Source: Polyodon spathula
Taxonomy: Eukaryota > Chordata > Actinopteri > Acipenseriformes > Polyodontidae
Reading direction: 5' to 3'
NCBI RefSeq assembly: GCF_017654505.1
Contig: NC_054569.1
Coordinates: forward strand, 4,551,492-4,615,491
Length of the DNA stretch: 64,000 bases
The notes under the pieces: model-generated
Told to the model about the DNA's origin: nothing
The model's input: only the letters and a program-made list of their open reading frames with translations
The model's database searches: none
Made by a program: the position numbers and the translations under genes
Shown here: one piece after another, positions 25,559 through 39,262 of the stretch
Layout of the letters: every line of letters begins with the position of its first letter
Numbering within the stretch: the stretch's first letter is position 1

Positions 25559-25979
25559 CAGCAGCCCCCTTCTCGCTGCTCTACACCCTCCTTCATTCCC
25601 CCTTTCCACACAGATCCACCCTGCAGCAGCAGCCCCCTTCTCGCTGCTCTACACCCTCCTTCATTCCCCCTTTCCACACAGATCCACCCTGCAGCAGCAG
25701 CCCCCTTCTCGCTGCTCTACACCCTCCTTCATTCCCCCTTTCCACACAGATCCACCCTGCAGCAGCAGCAGCCCCCTTCTCGCTGCTCTACACCCTCCTT
25801 CATTCCCCCTTTCCACACAGATCCACGCTGCAGCAGCAGCCCCCTTCTCGCTGCTCTACACCCTCCTTCATTCCCCCTTTCCACACAGATCCACACTGCA
25901 GCAGCAGCAGCCCCCTTCTCGCTGCTCTACACCCTCCTTCATTCCCCCTTTCCACACAGATCCACCCTGCCGCAGCAGC
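25559..25979. repeat. Minisatellite, 68/71-bp unit, 6 copies, with variable CAG run
   Basis: Six units contain CCCCCTTCTCGCTGCTCTAC, then ACCCTCCTTCATTCCCCCTT, then TCCACACAGATCCACCCTGC. Units are joined by three or four CAG triplets, so unit length alternates between about 68 and 71 bp. Single-base variants mark units 4 and 5 (CCACGCTG, CCACACTG), and the last is broken (CTGCCGCAG). Proline/serine-rich ORFs of about 200 codons arise from it and are not convincing as genes. Confidence 0.95.
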
Positions 25980-28900
25980 TCTACACCTGCACTCTGTATT
26001 CAGTTACCTACAGTATGTCCTATTGCAAGCTTTTTTAAATTTTATTTATTTTTTTATTTTAAACCACTCAACAGTCTCTGTTTGGCTAATGGAGGCCAGC
26101 TTTCTTAACCTTGTGTAGGACTACAAATGAGCGAGTGCAGAGGTATTGAGTCCTGCGAAGCTGGAGCGAGGGTTAGGGTGGCGGATTGCTGTGAAGGCAG
26201 ACCCTTGAGGGAAAACTTCTCAAAACAATAAGCTGTGTCACAATTTAGCAGGCTTGCTCTTTGGAGGGATTTGCTCCTTGCTGCTGACGTGTATTTCTTT
26301 TGTTCTTTCCCCCAGGTGGATCGGAGTTGTGAATGCCATGTATTTCACGTTACACCGCGAGTCTTTCGTTTCAGTGGAGTTTCTGAGAGACGAGCTGCTG
26401 TTATTGGCGTGTTTCCTAATGCGCTGTGTTTGTCTTGAAGCCGCAGGGAGCACGGTGTGGATACTGTTGAAACGCTGTCACCTCGGTATTTCAGTATGCA
26501 AGGTGGTAAGGTCACTTGGCAGCTCTGGAGTGCTTAAAGGCTTTGCAGAATAATTAATAACGTGGGAGTCTACCCACCCCCCTGATGCTTGCAGGTCTGA
26601 GCTGCACCTCTTGTGCCGCGTGGGTGCTCGCTCTAGCAGGTTTTGAAGTGCCACATGTGTTGAAATGGATTGAAAAGGGCAGAGGTGCGGGTGCTGATAC
26701 CGTGTTGCTAAGTGTTTTCCCCTAACCGCTCAAGACGGCAAGCTGGCTTGCTTTCCTCTCAGCTGTGTGTTCACTCTTCAGCGGGATGGGCGTGCAGTCG
26801 CTAGAGCTCTCCTTTTTTTTGTATCAGTATTTAATAAAACAGATTGCTTAGGAATGAAAGAAGTTCTGATTCAGGAGCTGCTGTACCTGTATACTGTAGC
26901 ACAAAGGGGTCCTCCCAGTGAAGAACCTCCCTAACATCATGCTAGACGTCCCATCTGAGCAGGGCGCATACCCCCTGCTATTCACCGTCCGAGTTACGTT
27001 TGTAAACCACCACTCGCCAGCAGTAACAGGGTTAAACATTGCTGATTTCAATATGTTCGTTACATCTCTTAAACTGCCATAGCCGCTTGTGTGTGGTTAA
27101 GTGTTGTAAAAACAGCATTTCTTGGCACTGCATCAAAACAAGTAAAGGTCAGTCCTGGAAGCTGGGTGTCAAATACAGTATTGTGAAGGTGATGTCTCTG
27201 CCCTGGTCTCGAATGTCTGTCAGATATTTCCAGGGTGTTTGTCTGTTCCTGGTCTTGGCAGCATTGATGTTTTGCAGGGAGCAAGGCCTAAGTGGCAAGT
27301 TTTGGGTCACTTGACACTGAGGAAGTGTTTTGTTTATTGCATGCCAATTTTAAAGCCGTGACACGAGAATTACCTGGATATTTTTATTTCTTTAATTAAA
27401 GTCTGTGCCGAGTTCTCCCGCTTCTTTTCAGTTTCGTCAACATTATTGTTAACGTAACTGACGACCCTATAAATCAAGCTAGTGTGCTTTAGTGTGCTAG
27501 CGTCTCTCGAATCTGACGGCAGGACTGGGCAGAGTTGGGAGGGAAAGTGTATGAGGTGCCCCTGGGTGGAAATGTGGAAATCTGCATTTTGAAAAAGAAT
27601 GGATATGCCCATATGGAATGTAATACAGATAGACACGGTCTGTCCCACGTGCATGCTTTTAAGCATGGAACATTTTACAAGACCCAGCGCATTTTAATTA
27701 GGCCCTTTTTTATATGCAGATTCCAACTACAGCTGTCTTTCTAATCAAGTAAACTCACAAGACAGGTGGCTGTGCTTAGGGTGTGCTGTAAGCTCTTACT
27801 GGTTGCACAATAGATTGCCCCTCATTCTGGCCTGTTGGTCCCCAATCCTATTAATATCTGAGACCATTAAGGCAATTGCTTTACGTCTCCCTGTACCCAA
27901 GACTGTGTTGCATGTGGAAGGCCGTTGAACTGCACTGCACAATCACTGGCTTCTTCTTTTTATACCTGCAAGCAGCTGTCCATTCCACATGTGGAACATC
28001 GTGGAGTGAAATGCTTTTATCAAGCTGTGTTTTACAGGACGTAGGTTGCTCTTTCTTTCTTTCCTTCACCTCTGTCTGTCTCGGGAGGGCTCTTACCCGG
28101 TTATCTCATGAGATTTCAAGGTCGAGGGAAACGGTTGCAAGATAAATCTTGTGGAGAGGCCAGGGAGCCCTTCGGAAATGAAGAGAGATGATTATAATGG
28201 GTTATATTTTTCAGCTGCTCCTTTGACAGCCGAGGACCTCTAATGCCCAGAATCATTTTCACCCTGGCTTATACTGAGCTTGCTGTATTTGCATTGGGTC
28301 TTTACTCCCACTTTCAGTTATCTGAGAATGAGAATGTTAGCACGGTGCTTTCTGTTAGATATATCTCTTGCGTTGCCGTCCAATTCTATGAGATCCTGTA
28401 AGCTGCATGAAGTCGTCATCACAGTTACACACTTGGTGTAGAACACAGGCCTCGTCTGGAGTACGAAGCCTCCATTAACTCTTCTTGGTTCCCAGGAGTC
28501 TGAGAATGTGTCAGTTGCGCTGCATTCTGCCTTGCGGGTGGAAATTGTTCTGTCTGAATGTGGGAGGTGCTTTGAAACTAATGTCAGTAATCTTGGGTGC
28601 GTTTTTTTATTCTTTTTAGAAATAGAGACAAGAGAATAGAGACAAGCAACTTGTGTTTTGTAATACAAATACGACAGAAATCTTGTTTTTTGCAGAGGGC
28701 TTCAATTCTTATCTTAAACAGGTTCTGTTTTGTTTTACAGGCTGTCCCTGAGTTTGACTTTATTTATTATTCTATTTTAATGATGGCAGATACTGTACCA
28801 CTTTCTGTTTTAAGTTAAACCCTAAATTGAACTAATAATTAGCTTAATTACACATTCTACAAAGTCGCAGATTTCAAGTTACTTATAAAATGTTATAGTT

Positions 28901-31900
28901 GGTTTGAAATCTCCAGCTGTTTAAGAGCTGAAAACAATGGAAAAGGTCTAATGGAAGCACATTATTATTTCCGCTGAGGTTCAGTTCAGTAACGGAGAGC
29001 TCTGTTGGAATGAAAGCCTGAAGGCACTGAGGTCCTGAGGACTGGTTCAGGAAGCCCTGCTGCTGAGGGCTGTTCTGTACAGCAGGTACTATCTGAACTG
29101 CATTGTCTGCTTGTAATTAGTCTTCCCCAAAACTACCTTTTATGCAGAATTCGTACCGGTTCATGATGCAGTTCTTAGGTAGCAGCTTGCAAAGATGTGT
29201 GGTTTCACTAGCGATGGTTTAATCATCATGACCTCTCGGGTCTGACCGCTGTATGTTTCCTAGACGACGTGCTCTCTTATCTGTTCCCTAGGCAGGTGCT
29301 GCTCGCTGCATCAAGGTGCCTTACTGTAGTTATGCAGGCGTCGGTGTTGCTCCAGGCGCTCGCTGATCATCCTGACAGAAATACCTGCTGACTTGCTGTG
29401 CCTTTCCTGCTTGTTGCAAAAAACAAAACCCACAGATATTCACCAAACATATTCCACCCAGCCCCACGACTGGAGCTCTCTGCAGAGCCTCGTTCAGGGA
29501 AGCCGAGTGCTCCACGTGAGGGGTGTGTAGTTAGCTTGAAGCAGCGGCTCATGTGCTGTGTGCAAAGTAGGGCTGTTTTAGTCCTAACATGGGTAAATAT
29601 TGCTAATTGTGGCCTTTCACACTTATCGATACAGTACTGTTATGTTTGTGAGGTAAAACTAATTGTTTTGACAACATATAGCGTCTTCAGAAAAGTCTGG
29701 AGGGTATCTGGGAAATAGCTGGTTAAATATGCCTTGCTTGTGAATTCCCTTTTCTGTATTATTCTAAGGTACATGGCACACCTGTGCTTCATGTGATAGA
29801 GTAATTCCCCAAGGCTTTCAGTTAATGGGTGAATCAAGCACGGTGTCTGCAGCTTTACTCTCTCGAGACAGTCGCGTTGGATAATGTGCCGTGTCGGGGT
29901 GTTCACAGTGTTTCAGCTGGATGAAAAGGTGATTACCCCAGGAGACCCTCGCAGTGTTCTTATTTTAAACTGAGGCTAAAGCAGTCAGGCTGGCTGTCCC
30001 CATGTCTGTGGTTATTTCAGCTCGTCAGTGCAGAGCAGCAGTCACTAAATTGGGTTTCATGCAGTATGTCTTTCAAGGTCACTAGGTGACGAGAAAAAAA
30101 AAAACAAATAACAAAAAGCAGGCTGACTGCTTCTGTGTCTTTGACTTGTTTAACTTGAGGAAACGGGCTGATCAGTGCAGCTCTAAACTAGACGAGCAGG
30201 CAGCCACTGCATTGTCTTCAGGACTGATGAGTTTACAGCACATAACCTGGAAAAAGGTGTATTTATCTACAGCTCTTTGCTAAGATTTATCAGCCCTTAT
30301 TAAGCACTGGGGCTGATTTAACCTTGAACATGTGCTGAAATTCATTTGCAAGAATGATGCTTCCACGATGAACAGTGGAGTGTACATGACTCTGAAATTC
30401 AACATAATTGGTCCACAGAGGTTTTGACATTTTATTATGGCAGCTGTGAGCGATCCTTTGGAACTCCCATTGCCTTGGTGATGTTGCCATTTTTCTCAAT
30501 GAATGCTAAATGCACAACAAGCTGTAGATTTGTGTTATTTAGGACTTCTGACTTGCCGGGCTTTGGAAATGATTTTTCCGGACTAACAGTGTTCCAAATG
30601 TGTAGGAAAATCCCAGGTCTTTTTGACAAGCACTATTTTTCCCCAGGGATTTTGGGATCGCTTTTCCGGTTGTTGCAGGATTCCCGTGCAATGCTGTCTC
30701 AAGGCCTGGGAAAGAATATTGTTGTTTTCCTTTGTTTGCAGCCAGTTTTGTGCGGGAATGCATTAAAAGCACCCGCCTTCCTGACACCGGACCCGTGCCC
30801 CTGTTTACACTTGTTCACAATGCGTGTTTACTGCTCTCATTAACGCTATCACCGCTATCGAGTAAAACAGGAACATGCACTTACAATGTTACACTTGAAC
30901 GGGGTCAATTTAATGATGCAGCTTTGGTAATGGATTTAGGTTTTTAATACACTTAGCTGGGATATGCACATAAGCAACAATATACACTTAATTGTAGATA
31001 TGGGTTTAAATAAGCATGGCGATTATTCCCATTGCAAGCTCGCTCCAATCAATACGCCCAGACGATCGGACATGTTCACACTAAGTCTTGCTCACTGAGG
31101 AAAGGGTGCGACGCGCCTCGTTAAATAATATGCATCTCAAGTGTCTAATGTATATTTTTTAATGGCCTTCATCTAAATAAAGATAGTGCTTCTGTAAACA
31201 GCCCTGGCTTTAGAAAGGTCTTCATTGGGGTGGGATGTGTTTAATATATCCGAGCTGCAAGCAAGGTGTCAGAGTTTAGCTGGAAAGAATGTTTATTACA
31301 GAGCAGTGTGAGTTACATCCTTGAGGCATGGAGAAGACAGTCATCAATTTCAGACTGTGTAGGGAAATGTAAATCGCTTATTAGCATAAACTCTGGCATT
31401 CGCTGATGGAGAGGTGCGTTGCCTGACTTTCAGGTGCCGTGGTATTGCGGGGAGAGAGAGGTGGGGGGGGTGGGGGGTTATCTTTGTCTTGGTAATTGGG
31501 TTGCTGGGATGGTTTGTAAAAACTCATTCAGTCTCGCACATTCTATCAGACCAGATACAGTGACAGCGAAATGTCTCTCTGTTGGGATGAGAAACATTTA
31601 CATAAAGAGCCTGAGCGTGTGACTGCCACTGCTTATCTAATAATTCAGTGCTGACTGTTAGAAATGGTCTTTTACTCTCTGTTGTGTCGTGTGTGTGCTC
31701 CAAACACCCCCTTGTTCATGAAAACCTTGTCCATTTCAAACAGGTCTGCTTTGATTGCTGCTTGAGAAATTGTGCTGAAATTAGTTCTTTACCACAGAGT
31801 CTTCAAGTGTGGTGACCCTCTTACAGTAAGTTCATGTTTTGCACTGTACGTGTGAATCACATATCACGGTCAAGCCCTTCCCACACGTTCGTTAGGTTTT

Positions 31901-34708
31901 TGTCATGTGATTTCATCCATATGCACAGTAGTTGTGTGCAGTAGTTGCAGGTGCTCTGCACGAGGGTTATCGTGTAAAGAATGAGCAGACAGCGGGTGAT
32001 TCACGTGGTTTGAATTGAAGTTCTCTGTCACTGTTCTTACCCAGGGGTTGGACTGCAGTATCGTCACCATCCCTCCTTCCATAAGACAGTCCTGTCTTTA
32101 ATGGATTATGGGATCATGTTATTTTTAGCCAATTAATTTTGAAGCTATAAATCATGTTTTTTTAATGTAGGCTGTATCTATCTCCCTGTACAGAGTATGT
32201 ATCTCCTTGCCTTTCAGCCCTAGTGCCGGGGCTAAAGAGTGCTTCTGTGTTTGTGGAGCAGGTGGACCTGTTAGTTAGCCAGGCTGCCTTGACGGATTGC
32301 TTTCTCAGGTAATCAGCTCTGTTCATTTAGGACACTGTTTTCTCACCTCGACTTGTCAGCCCCTGAGATGGCAGTGATTAATTGCTGCGGCTTGGATGTT
32401 GTGCCGGAGTCCGCGTGCAGGGATGGAATTGGCCAGTGGCTATGAAGCACACCGGGGAATTAAGACCTCTTCCTCCTCCTCCTCCTCCTCAGCAAATTCC
32501 AACAGGGAAAAAAAAAAGACCCAGAATACTTTCTGACACGGACATGTCCCCTTTTGCCGTTGCCATGGATACAGCAACGTGGGCAGTTTAACTGGGAAGA
32601 TGAATGCATGGCGAAACCAGAGGTCAGAGTTTCTGTTGCTGTTGTTGGGAAGGAGACTGAAGCCTGGTCGTCTCTTGATTTCTTTGGATGGTTTAGTAAT
32701 AATCTGGGGTGCATTTTGAATTTGTTTATTTTAAACACCCACGGCTAGTTTCGCAGACCTGTGATTTCAGCAAAAATTTTTACAGGTGTCGCTGTCTGAA
32801 TCTTCCTGTCCTTGTGCAACAGTGAAAACGGCACTCAGAAAGATTACACGTGGCAGTAATGGAGATGAGACCTACTGTAAACGCCTGTCTGGTGTCGTCA
32901 GTCTACTGGGCCATCTAGAATATAATACCCTTGCAGTTAAATACTGGCTACTCTAGGGAACCGTTTCCTGTATGAAAGGAGGTCTTTTTTTGTTTACAGT
33001 TCAGGTCTATTCACTTACAATAAAATAGAAATGCAGGTAACCTTATAATTTAGAGAGGAGCAGCATTTTTGGCACAGAGGGGGAAAAAAACCCACAAAAA
33101 ACCAGGCGCTAAATACCCACTGGCACACTGTAAAGACAGTAATGAAGCGTATTCTATTAAAGCCAGGCAGTTTGGAAACAGTTGTAATGAAATTTTATAG
33201 CATTTGAGGCCAGGGCTTTGTACAGCATCTGAGGCAAAGCAAAATGCAGTGTAGTACAGTAGCAGAACTCTTTATATGATGCAAGGTGGTCATTAGCTCC
33301 TATACAGCACGGCTCCTCATCCTGTTCTATTGAAGTTCTTTGCATGATCTTACACAGTTATCATCCAGTGTTAAAGTACGTACAGTACAGTTTAACTAAA
33401 TGATTTGCATCTCTAATTCTAACGAGTCTTTTTTTGATGTTCCCAACATTCTTCTCTTCAGCTGCTGCTTTGATGTGCTTGTGAGCTTGAAGAGCTGGTA
33501 TTTTTTAATAATATTGAGAATGTCTTTTAGTGGTATAACAGATGTAATGTGACCCCTACGCTATTTTAGTCTATTTCCGAGTCCTGTCTTGTGGGTGTTT
33601 TTGCTGCTTTCATTTGATTTGTTTGAAAGCATATCGAATATAAATGCTCAAACTCAACCCCTGCAGAGATGCGTTTGCCACAAACACAGGTTTGCTTTGC
33701 TCGTTGCAACGCGAAAGAGAATGCCAGACAATTGTGGATGCGAACAAGCAAAACATGAACCAAAGTTGTTGTTTGTTTGTTTTTTTTGACACTAAAGTAT
33801 GATGCAAATTGAAAATGAACCCTTATTTTTTTAAAACAGTTTCTCAAACTGACTTAGTTTGGAAACGAAGCATATGTTAAAATCCCTCCAGATCTTCCCA
33901 TTGCCACCCGATACAGTCGACCTGAGCTTGCTTGCTGGCACTGTGTTAGTAACCAGGGCTCTGCTTTCTAACGAGTTCTACAATCAGTTCATTCCACTGA
34001 TCCAGCCAGCGGCTTGACGGTAAGCACCTCAAAACCGCATTGAGAAACGCGGCAAAGCTTGCGAGAATGATATTCCCTCTGCCCAGGCCCATCCAGCCGT
34101 CAGCCCATTCTAACAGCCCGTTAGAAAGTCATGCGATGAGTGTTATTCCCTCCACGGCAGGTGAAGGTGTAGGATTTGCCTTGAGTAGGATTCTGCTCGT
34201 TAGCTGATTGGCCCAGATTGTGTTAAACGGAGCTGAGATAATCCCACCCCCTGAAGAAAATGATATATCACTCCTGATTCCTGTCTTGACAAACTATTGA
34301 ACAGCGCTGCATGCATCCCTTAACATGGAGCTTGTTAGTCCAGTCATTGCACAATTAGTTTTTATTAAAGTTTTATGCAAATAGTGTAATCTTGCCTTTT
34401 ATTCTGTTTACATGGCTAGATTCTTCTAATGAATTTTGAGCCGAGCACCATCAGCGTGATGGATGGTGTGTGTTGGGTGTAAGGTACTCCCTTGTTCAGT
34501 GCTTGTGTAATGCTGCTGCTGATGCTCACAGAGATCAGTCTAGGCTTGGTTTTCATGCTCGTCTCTTCCTCCTACAGTCTGTTCTGTGTGGGCAGACCGG
34601 TTTACAATGCTCGTGTACAGTAATTTCATTGACACGGTCGCTGAACCTGGCAGATGCCCTTGTGATCAGTCATTTTGCCCGTGTTGGATCAAGGCAGCAT
34701 GCCTATTC
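25980..34708. other. Non-coding stretch, no gene seen
   Basis: About 8.7 kb of mostly unique sequence. ORFs reach 139 codons (30424-30843, plus strand) but none is recognisable. One ORF segment at 26313-26506 has splice-like borders and is discussed under findings. A G-rich run at 31461-31478 and a (CCT)n run at 32469-32491 are simple repeats. Confidence 0.5.
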
Positions 34709-34994
34709 TACAGCTCTGGCCAAAAGTTTTGCATCACCTAGAAAAAAAAAAAAAAAAGGTATATATATAAGTATATAAGGTTATGTAATCCAAGAAACGA
34801 CTAAATTATATCTTAAAATTCTATCGGAAGACGTGATAGTAGCTCAGTATTTCATGCAACATTTTTCAGTGGTCAGTTATTCTGGAAGAACTGCAAATGT
34901 AATTCAATGTGTTGATGTAACATTATTCAGCAGGTTTCACTGGACTTTATAAAGCAAAACTAGTTCATTCTATAGGATGATGCAAAACTTTTTG
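34709..34994 (+). mobile_element. Non-autonomous TIR element (Tc1/mariner-like MITE), copy 1
   Basis: The left end, after a TA at 34709-34710, is CAGCTCTGGCCAAAAGTTTT followed by GCATCACCTAGA. The right end, CTATAGGATGATGCAAAACTTTT (ending near 34993), is its inverted partner, but the outer ~12 bp are lost to a GTGTGTG run. The interior holds a poly-A run (34742-34757) and no transposase. The TA start and terminus style fit Tc1/mariner-type MITEs. Related copies lie at 49695 and, inverted, at 58679. Confidence 0.75.
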
Positions 34995-37900
34995 TGTGTG
35001 TTTTTACTTTATTTTAACCCCCAGCCCAGCAGCCCGCCATCAAAACGGCTGAGGTTTTTGAAAGGGTTAAATTGTAATGCAAGCTTCTCTGCAAAGATCG
35101 AAGTTGATGTACCTCAGTCCTGAAAGATGACTAAGTGCATACCATTTGCTACTTTGTGCAAATCACTCCAAATTCACTCTGTCGTCTGTTTTTTTTTTTA
35201 TTTTTGTCCCATGGGGGGGGTCTATCTTTAGAGACGGGGGTGATTGATGCAGCCCCTCCAGTTTAATGCTGTTCCGCTGCTTCACCCTCCAAGCTGCTTC
35301 ACCCTCCAAGCTGCTTCACTGACTTCTCTTGCGTCTCTACTCATACAAAGCACGTGTGCGTTTGTGTGACACTTGAGTGATTTTGGTGACCCAGCAGTTC
35401 TGAAAGTGGTCCAGTCCTCTGATACTGCAGATGCAGCTGTGAAGCCCGGGGCCCTTGCCAATAACTACGTGTTTTCAGCAGTTTTCTATCCAGTAGTTTG
35501 TCAAGGAGAAGGATCCCGGAAGAGAGCCAGGGGATAGTGTTCTTACTGTCTTCAGGGCGGTTGTTGAAGAATCGCCCAGAAACAAGAGTCCTACTTGTAT
35601 GAGCTGCTTGTAGCAAGGTAAACTGTGTTCAGGGGAGACACAGGAAAGGTCCTGCTCTGCTTTATTCTGTGGGAAACTAGTGGGTTTTGTAACAGGACTG
35701 GAACCCATACATTACATCTGCAGGTGTAATAGTAGGCCATCAAATTATTTAAAGACAGTGATTTGTATTTCTTTTTCCTGAAAGGCGTTTTCCGTTTTAT
35801 GCATACGGCGTTAGACGTTTAGTTTAAGTGTCTATCTTAAATGATTGAAGCGTGTAATAAAAAAGAATGATGCTGTAGTAGATTATACTGTAGCTCTTAA
35901 GCAAGCATTCATTTTTAATATAGTGATCATCAGTGTGCTAAATCAAACACCAGTTCCAACTAATCTGCATCTGTTTCACATTAATGTCTTCTGTAATGTT
36001 GAACCGGGGAACGTAAAAAATCTGCACACCCTACAACATACAGCAGCTGAGGCTCCTTGAATTTTCATTAAGAAAGGAGCCTGCGTTAAAGTAAGCAGTG
36101 TAAGGTTACCAGCCCCATTCCTAACTCTCCATCTGCTCCAAATTGTAGAAAAGAAAATGTGTGGATGTTTCGTGGTTTGAAGGATGGCTGCTGCAACAGT
36201 AAAAACCTGAGCTTGTCGTTTTTGTCTGCGCTTGTGCTGTTAGTCATCACAGTCAAGCCGCTGTGAGAGAGGTAGCTCCATTATGACTTTCAGAGAAACA
36301 ATATTTCTTCTGCTTTTGTTTCTGCTCAATACATTCCCCACGACTGTTAAGAATCGAGGCTGGAATTTGTTCTTGCCGTGCAGTAGTGTGAAGAGTGGCA
36401 TTTCGTATCCTGTTACGCTGTAGTACAGGCTTTGAGACTGAAGTCACGTATCAGTGTAAACCATTTCAGGGTTTAGTTTGCTAATTACTTACGACCAGGG
36501 CTTAACACGTTCTAGAGGTGCCAGGCTTAGACGTGCCTAATAATAAAGCCAATTAAAGCTGGCAATGGCTCACACTGTTGTGCAGTGGGAGTCGCACTGT
36601 GTTGCCATGCGTCTGTATATTCTGGCACGTGGCTCCATATCACAAACAAACAGTAATCCTGGTTTTGCTTGGCTATCCCGTTGGTGCTAATCTCTGATAT
36701 GGATTGCTGCAAGAGCCGTCTTCAATGTGTGAGTCTGAAAATGTGTCATCTGCTTGCAGTTCTAGTACCAGCCTGGCAGATGGGGTAAGGATTTCTAGAC
36801 TAAATCCTGCTGTAAAAATAATCACATTCAAGACTTCAGTTAATTGAATTTTGTTTCCCACTGCATGTACATTTTCAGTACAGTACGGGGAGAACACGGT
36901 CAACCAAACTGCTTTTCAGTAAGGTGGGCATTGTGCGGGGGACAAAAAGCTTTAAAAATGATGTACCAATTGAAGTCAAAGTAATAACGCGGGCACACGC
37001 ATTGTGGGCACTGAAATTTAACTTGTATTCTCTAGTGAGCCCCTGAAAGCTACGCTGCACCAGTACAAATACTGAAGCACTGTAGTATCTGGGACACTGT
37101 GAAACTTTCCAGAATTTACATTTCTGTCCAGAGACCTTTTTTAATGGTGTAGGTTAGAAAATGTCAGTGCGAAACAGGAGAATTAAGACAAGGAGGGGAG
37201 GGGGGGGGGGGAGGTCCTCCGGGATACACCCGTCAGGGACCGGTCGCTGGCAAAATCGCTGATACGCCATCTGTCAAAGCTGCCACTCGTTCAGAATAAA
37301 GGTGATGATGTCTGAGAGATCGCATAAGGTCACCCGGAACACTGAGACGGAGGCCAGCCTCCGGGGAAGGGAGGAAGGGAGGCCTTGCTACACTAACAAG
37401 GGGAGACTCCCAGCTGCTCATGAATACACTGTCTATGCTGAAGTGCCTCGTGTCCATTCAGATAGAGGGAGGGGTAACATGTTTAATCATCTGTGTGTTT
37501 ATGAGAGAGAGAGAAGATGCAGGAAATGAAAACAGTTCACTGCGTTGTATGATTTCTTATTACTGTTCAACAGTATCTTTCATTCTCCGCAGCTCATATT
37601 TGATTAATATAAGTTTCCTGTTGTAGCATTTTTCTCTTTAGAAGATGGAGAAGAAAAAAAGAATGTAGGGATTGTTATTTCCAGTGAGATTTCCTGTTCA
37701 GAGTCCAGATGTAATAAGAGAAGGCTAAGAGAAATGAATGTGTTTGCTTACAGTATTTGTTAAGGGGTTAACACTTTTCTATGGACTTTTTGGATGGGAA
37801 TGTGGTACATAAACTTACTGGAATGAAAAATTATATAATTAACCTTCAACAGAACACCTTGCGGAAGATAATAATCACAAAAGAACATGTGTTGTAAACT

Positions 37901-38437
37901 TTCTTTCGTGCATGAGTTTAATAAACATTAAACCCAGATATTCAGCTTGCAGTGCTGTGCAGTACAGTGCAGTACACTGCTCCACAGTTACAAGTGTTGT
38001 CCCCTGAATGATCGATTGATTTGGCAGGAAAGGTGGATGCTGCTGCTTGTTGGAAGAGTACAGTCCTGTACAGCGCTGAGGACAGTATTTACTGCTGGAG
38101 CTAGTTAAAAGCAATGTATGATGTGTTTATATACTGATTGGAATCCATTGCGGCAAATTTGTAAACCGTAATTAACTCAAATGATGATCCATAAACAAAT
38201 CTAGAGCTGCAATAAAGCGTGCCGTCGAGGGACTTCTTTAAACTCGTGACAGGAATACAAGCAGCTTGTGATCCTCAATCACTGTGCTTTGAAGGTTGTG
38301 TTCCTCAGTGAAGGAAAAACTGACGCTAATAAAAAATATATAAATACACCAGAGCGTTCCATATCGGTGTGTCTCTTCCATACAGCGGGGAGGAATGCTT
38401 ATCCTCTTTGATTTATTATACTATTTTAAAAGACATG

Positions 38438-38440
<3 letters not shown>
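34995..38440. other. Non-coding stretch, no gene seen
   Basis: Unique sequence with a 17-bp unit repeated about 2.5 times (GCTGCTTCACCCTCCAA, 35276-35318), G runs at 35212-35220 and 37199-37211, and a GAGA run near 37504-37514. No ORF is recognisable. Confidence 0.55.
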
Positions 38441-38476
<36 letters not shown>

Positions 38477-38537
38477 GTGTTCCCTGGCATTTTCTATCCT
38501 CCTACCCACGAAGGCAGTGATGGGCAGCTGCATTAAG

Positions 38538-38596
<59 letters not shown>

Positions 38597-38720
38597 AAGT
38601 GTTCCCTGGCATTTTCTATCCTCCTACCCGCGAAGGCAGTGATGGGCAGCTGCATGAAGTATCTCTCTCTCTCTTGTTTTCTATCCTCTACCCGCGAAGG
38701 CAGTGATGGGCAGCTGCAGA
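38441..38720. repeat. Compound satellite: CT microsatellite alternating with a 67-bp block
   Basis: (CT)n runs at about 38442-38472, 38540-38593 and 38662-38674 alternate with a block that starts GTAAGTGTTCCCTGGCATTT and ends GATGGGCAGCTGCATTAAGT. The full blocks are 38473-38539 and 38595-38661; a shortened third block (38677-38720) has lost its start. The three blocks are nearly identical, so the whole CT-plus-block unit has been duplicated. Confidence 0.95.
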
Positions 38721-39262
38721 AATTGATTCCACTTGCAGGTGATTTTGTTTTGTAGAAGTGGGAGTGGGGGTGGGATGACACAAAGGCATTCTGTGCATGA
38801 AGTGAAAGTGAACAAGCTCACTAACTGAACGTTGAAATCCAGGGTGCGGTGCAGGGCACGTCTCGCTGAACTGAATGGGTTCTGTTCGGAAAAACGCAAT
38901 ATATTCAGCTCTCAGTAAGCTCAAAGGAATACTTAAGATTGAGAATGTACACCCCACAGAAAATGTGCACAGCCCAGCGTAGCTCTATACATGCACAGCC
39001 TTGCACGTAGCAGCCAAAAACAGAACTCTCTGGAACAGCGTGCGCCTTTTAAATGATGTTCTGTACTTATCCAAGCAGCCCTTGAATTGTGCTTTCTTCT
39101 TTCAAAGCCACGCCTACATTTAGAGCTATTTTGGAAACTGAAGAAAATTATGGATTTAGCAACAAAAAAAAAAAAGAAATACCGCTTCTACTGTAACCAT
39201 GGCAGCTTCCTGCTGATTCTGGTCTGTTTCTTGTGGAGCACGCGTGTCATGGTGTAGGGAAG
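38721..39262. other. Non-coding stretch, nothing recognised
   Basis: Unique sequence with one poly-A run near 39162-39174. No ORF or element signature. Confidence 0.6.

Noticed and set aside
25516..26118. Pro/Ser-rich ORFs of 191 and 200 codons
   Set aside because: They come from the 68/71-bp array in two frames, with no splice or start context of note.
30424..30843. 139-codon plus-strand ORF
   Set aside because: It is unrecognised, with antisense ORFs of similar size. ORFs of 130-145 codons occur several times here on both strands, as expected by chance.
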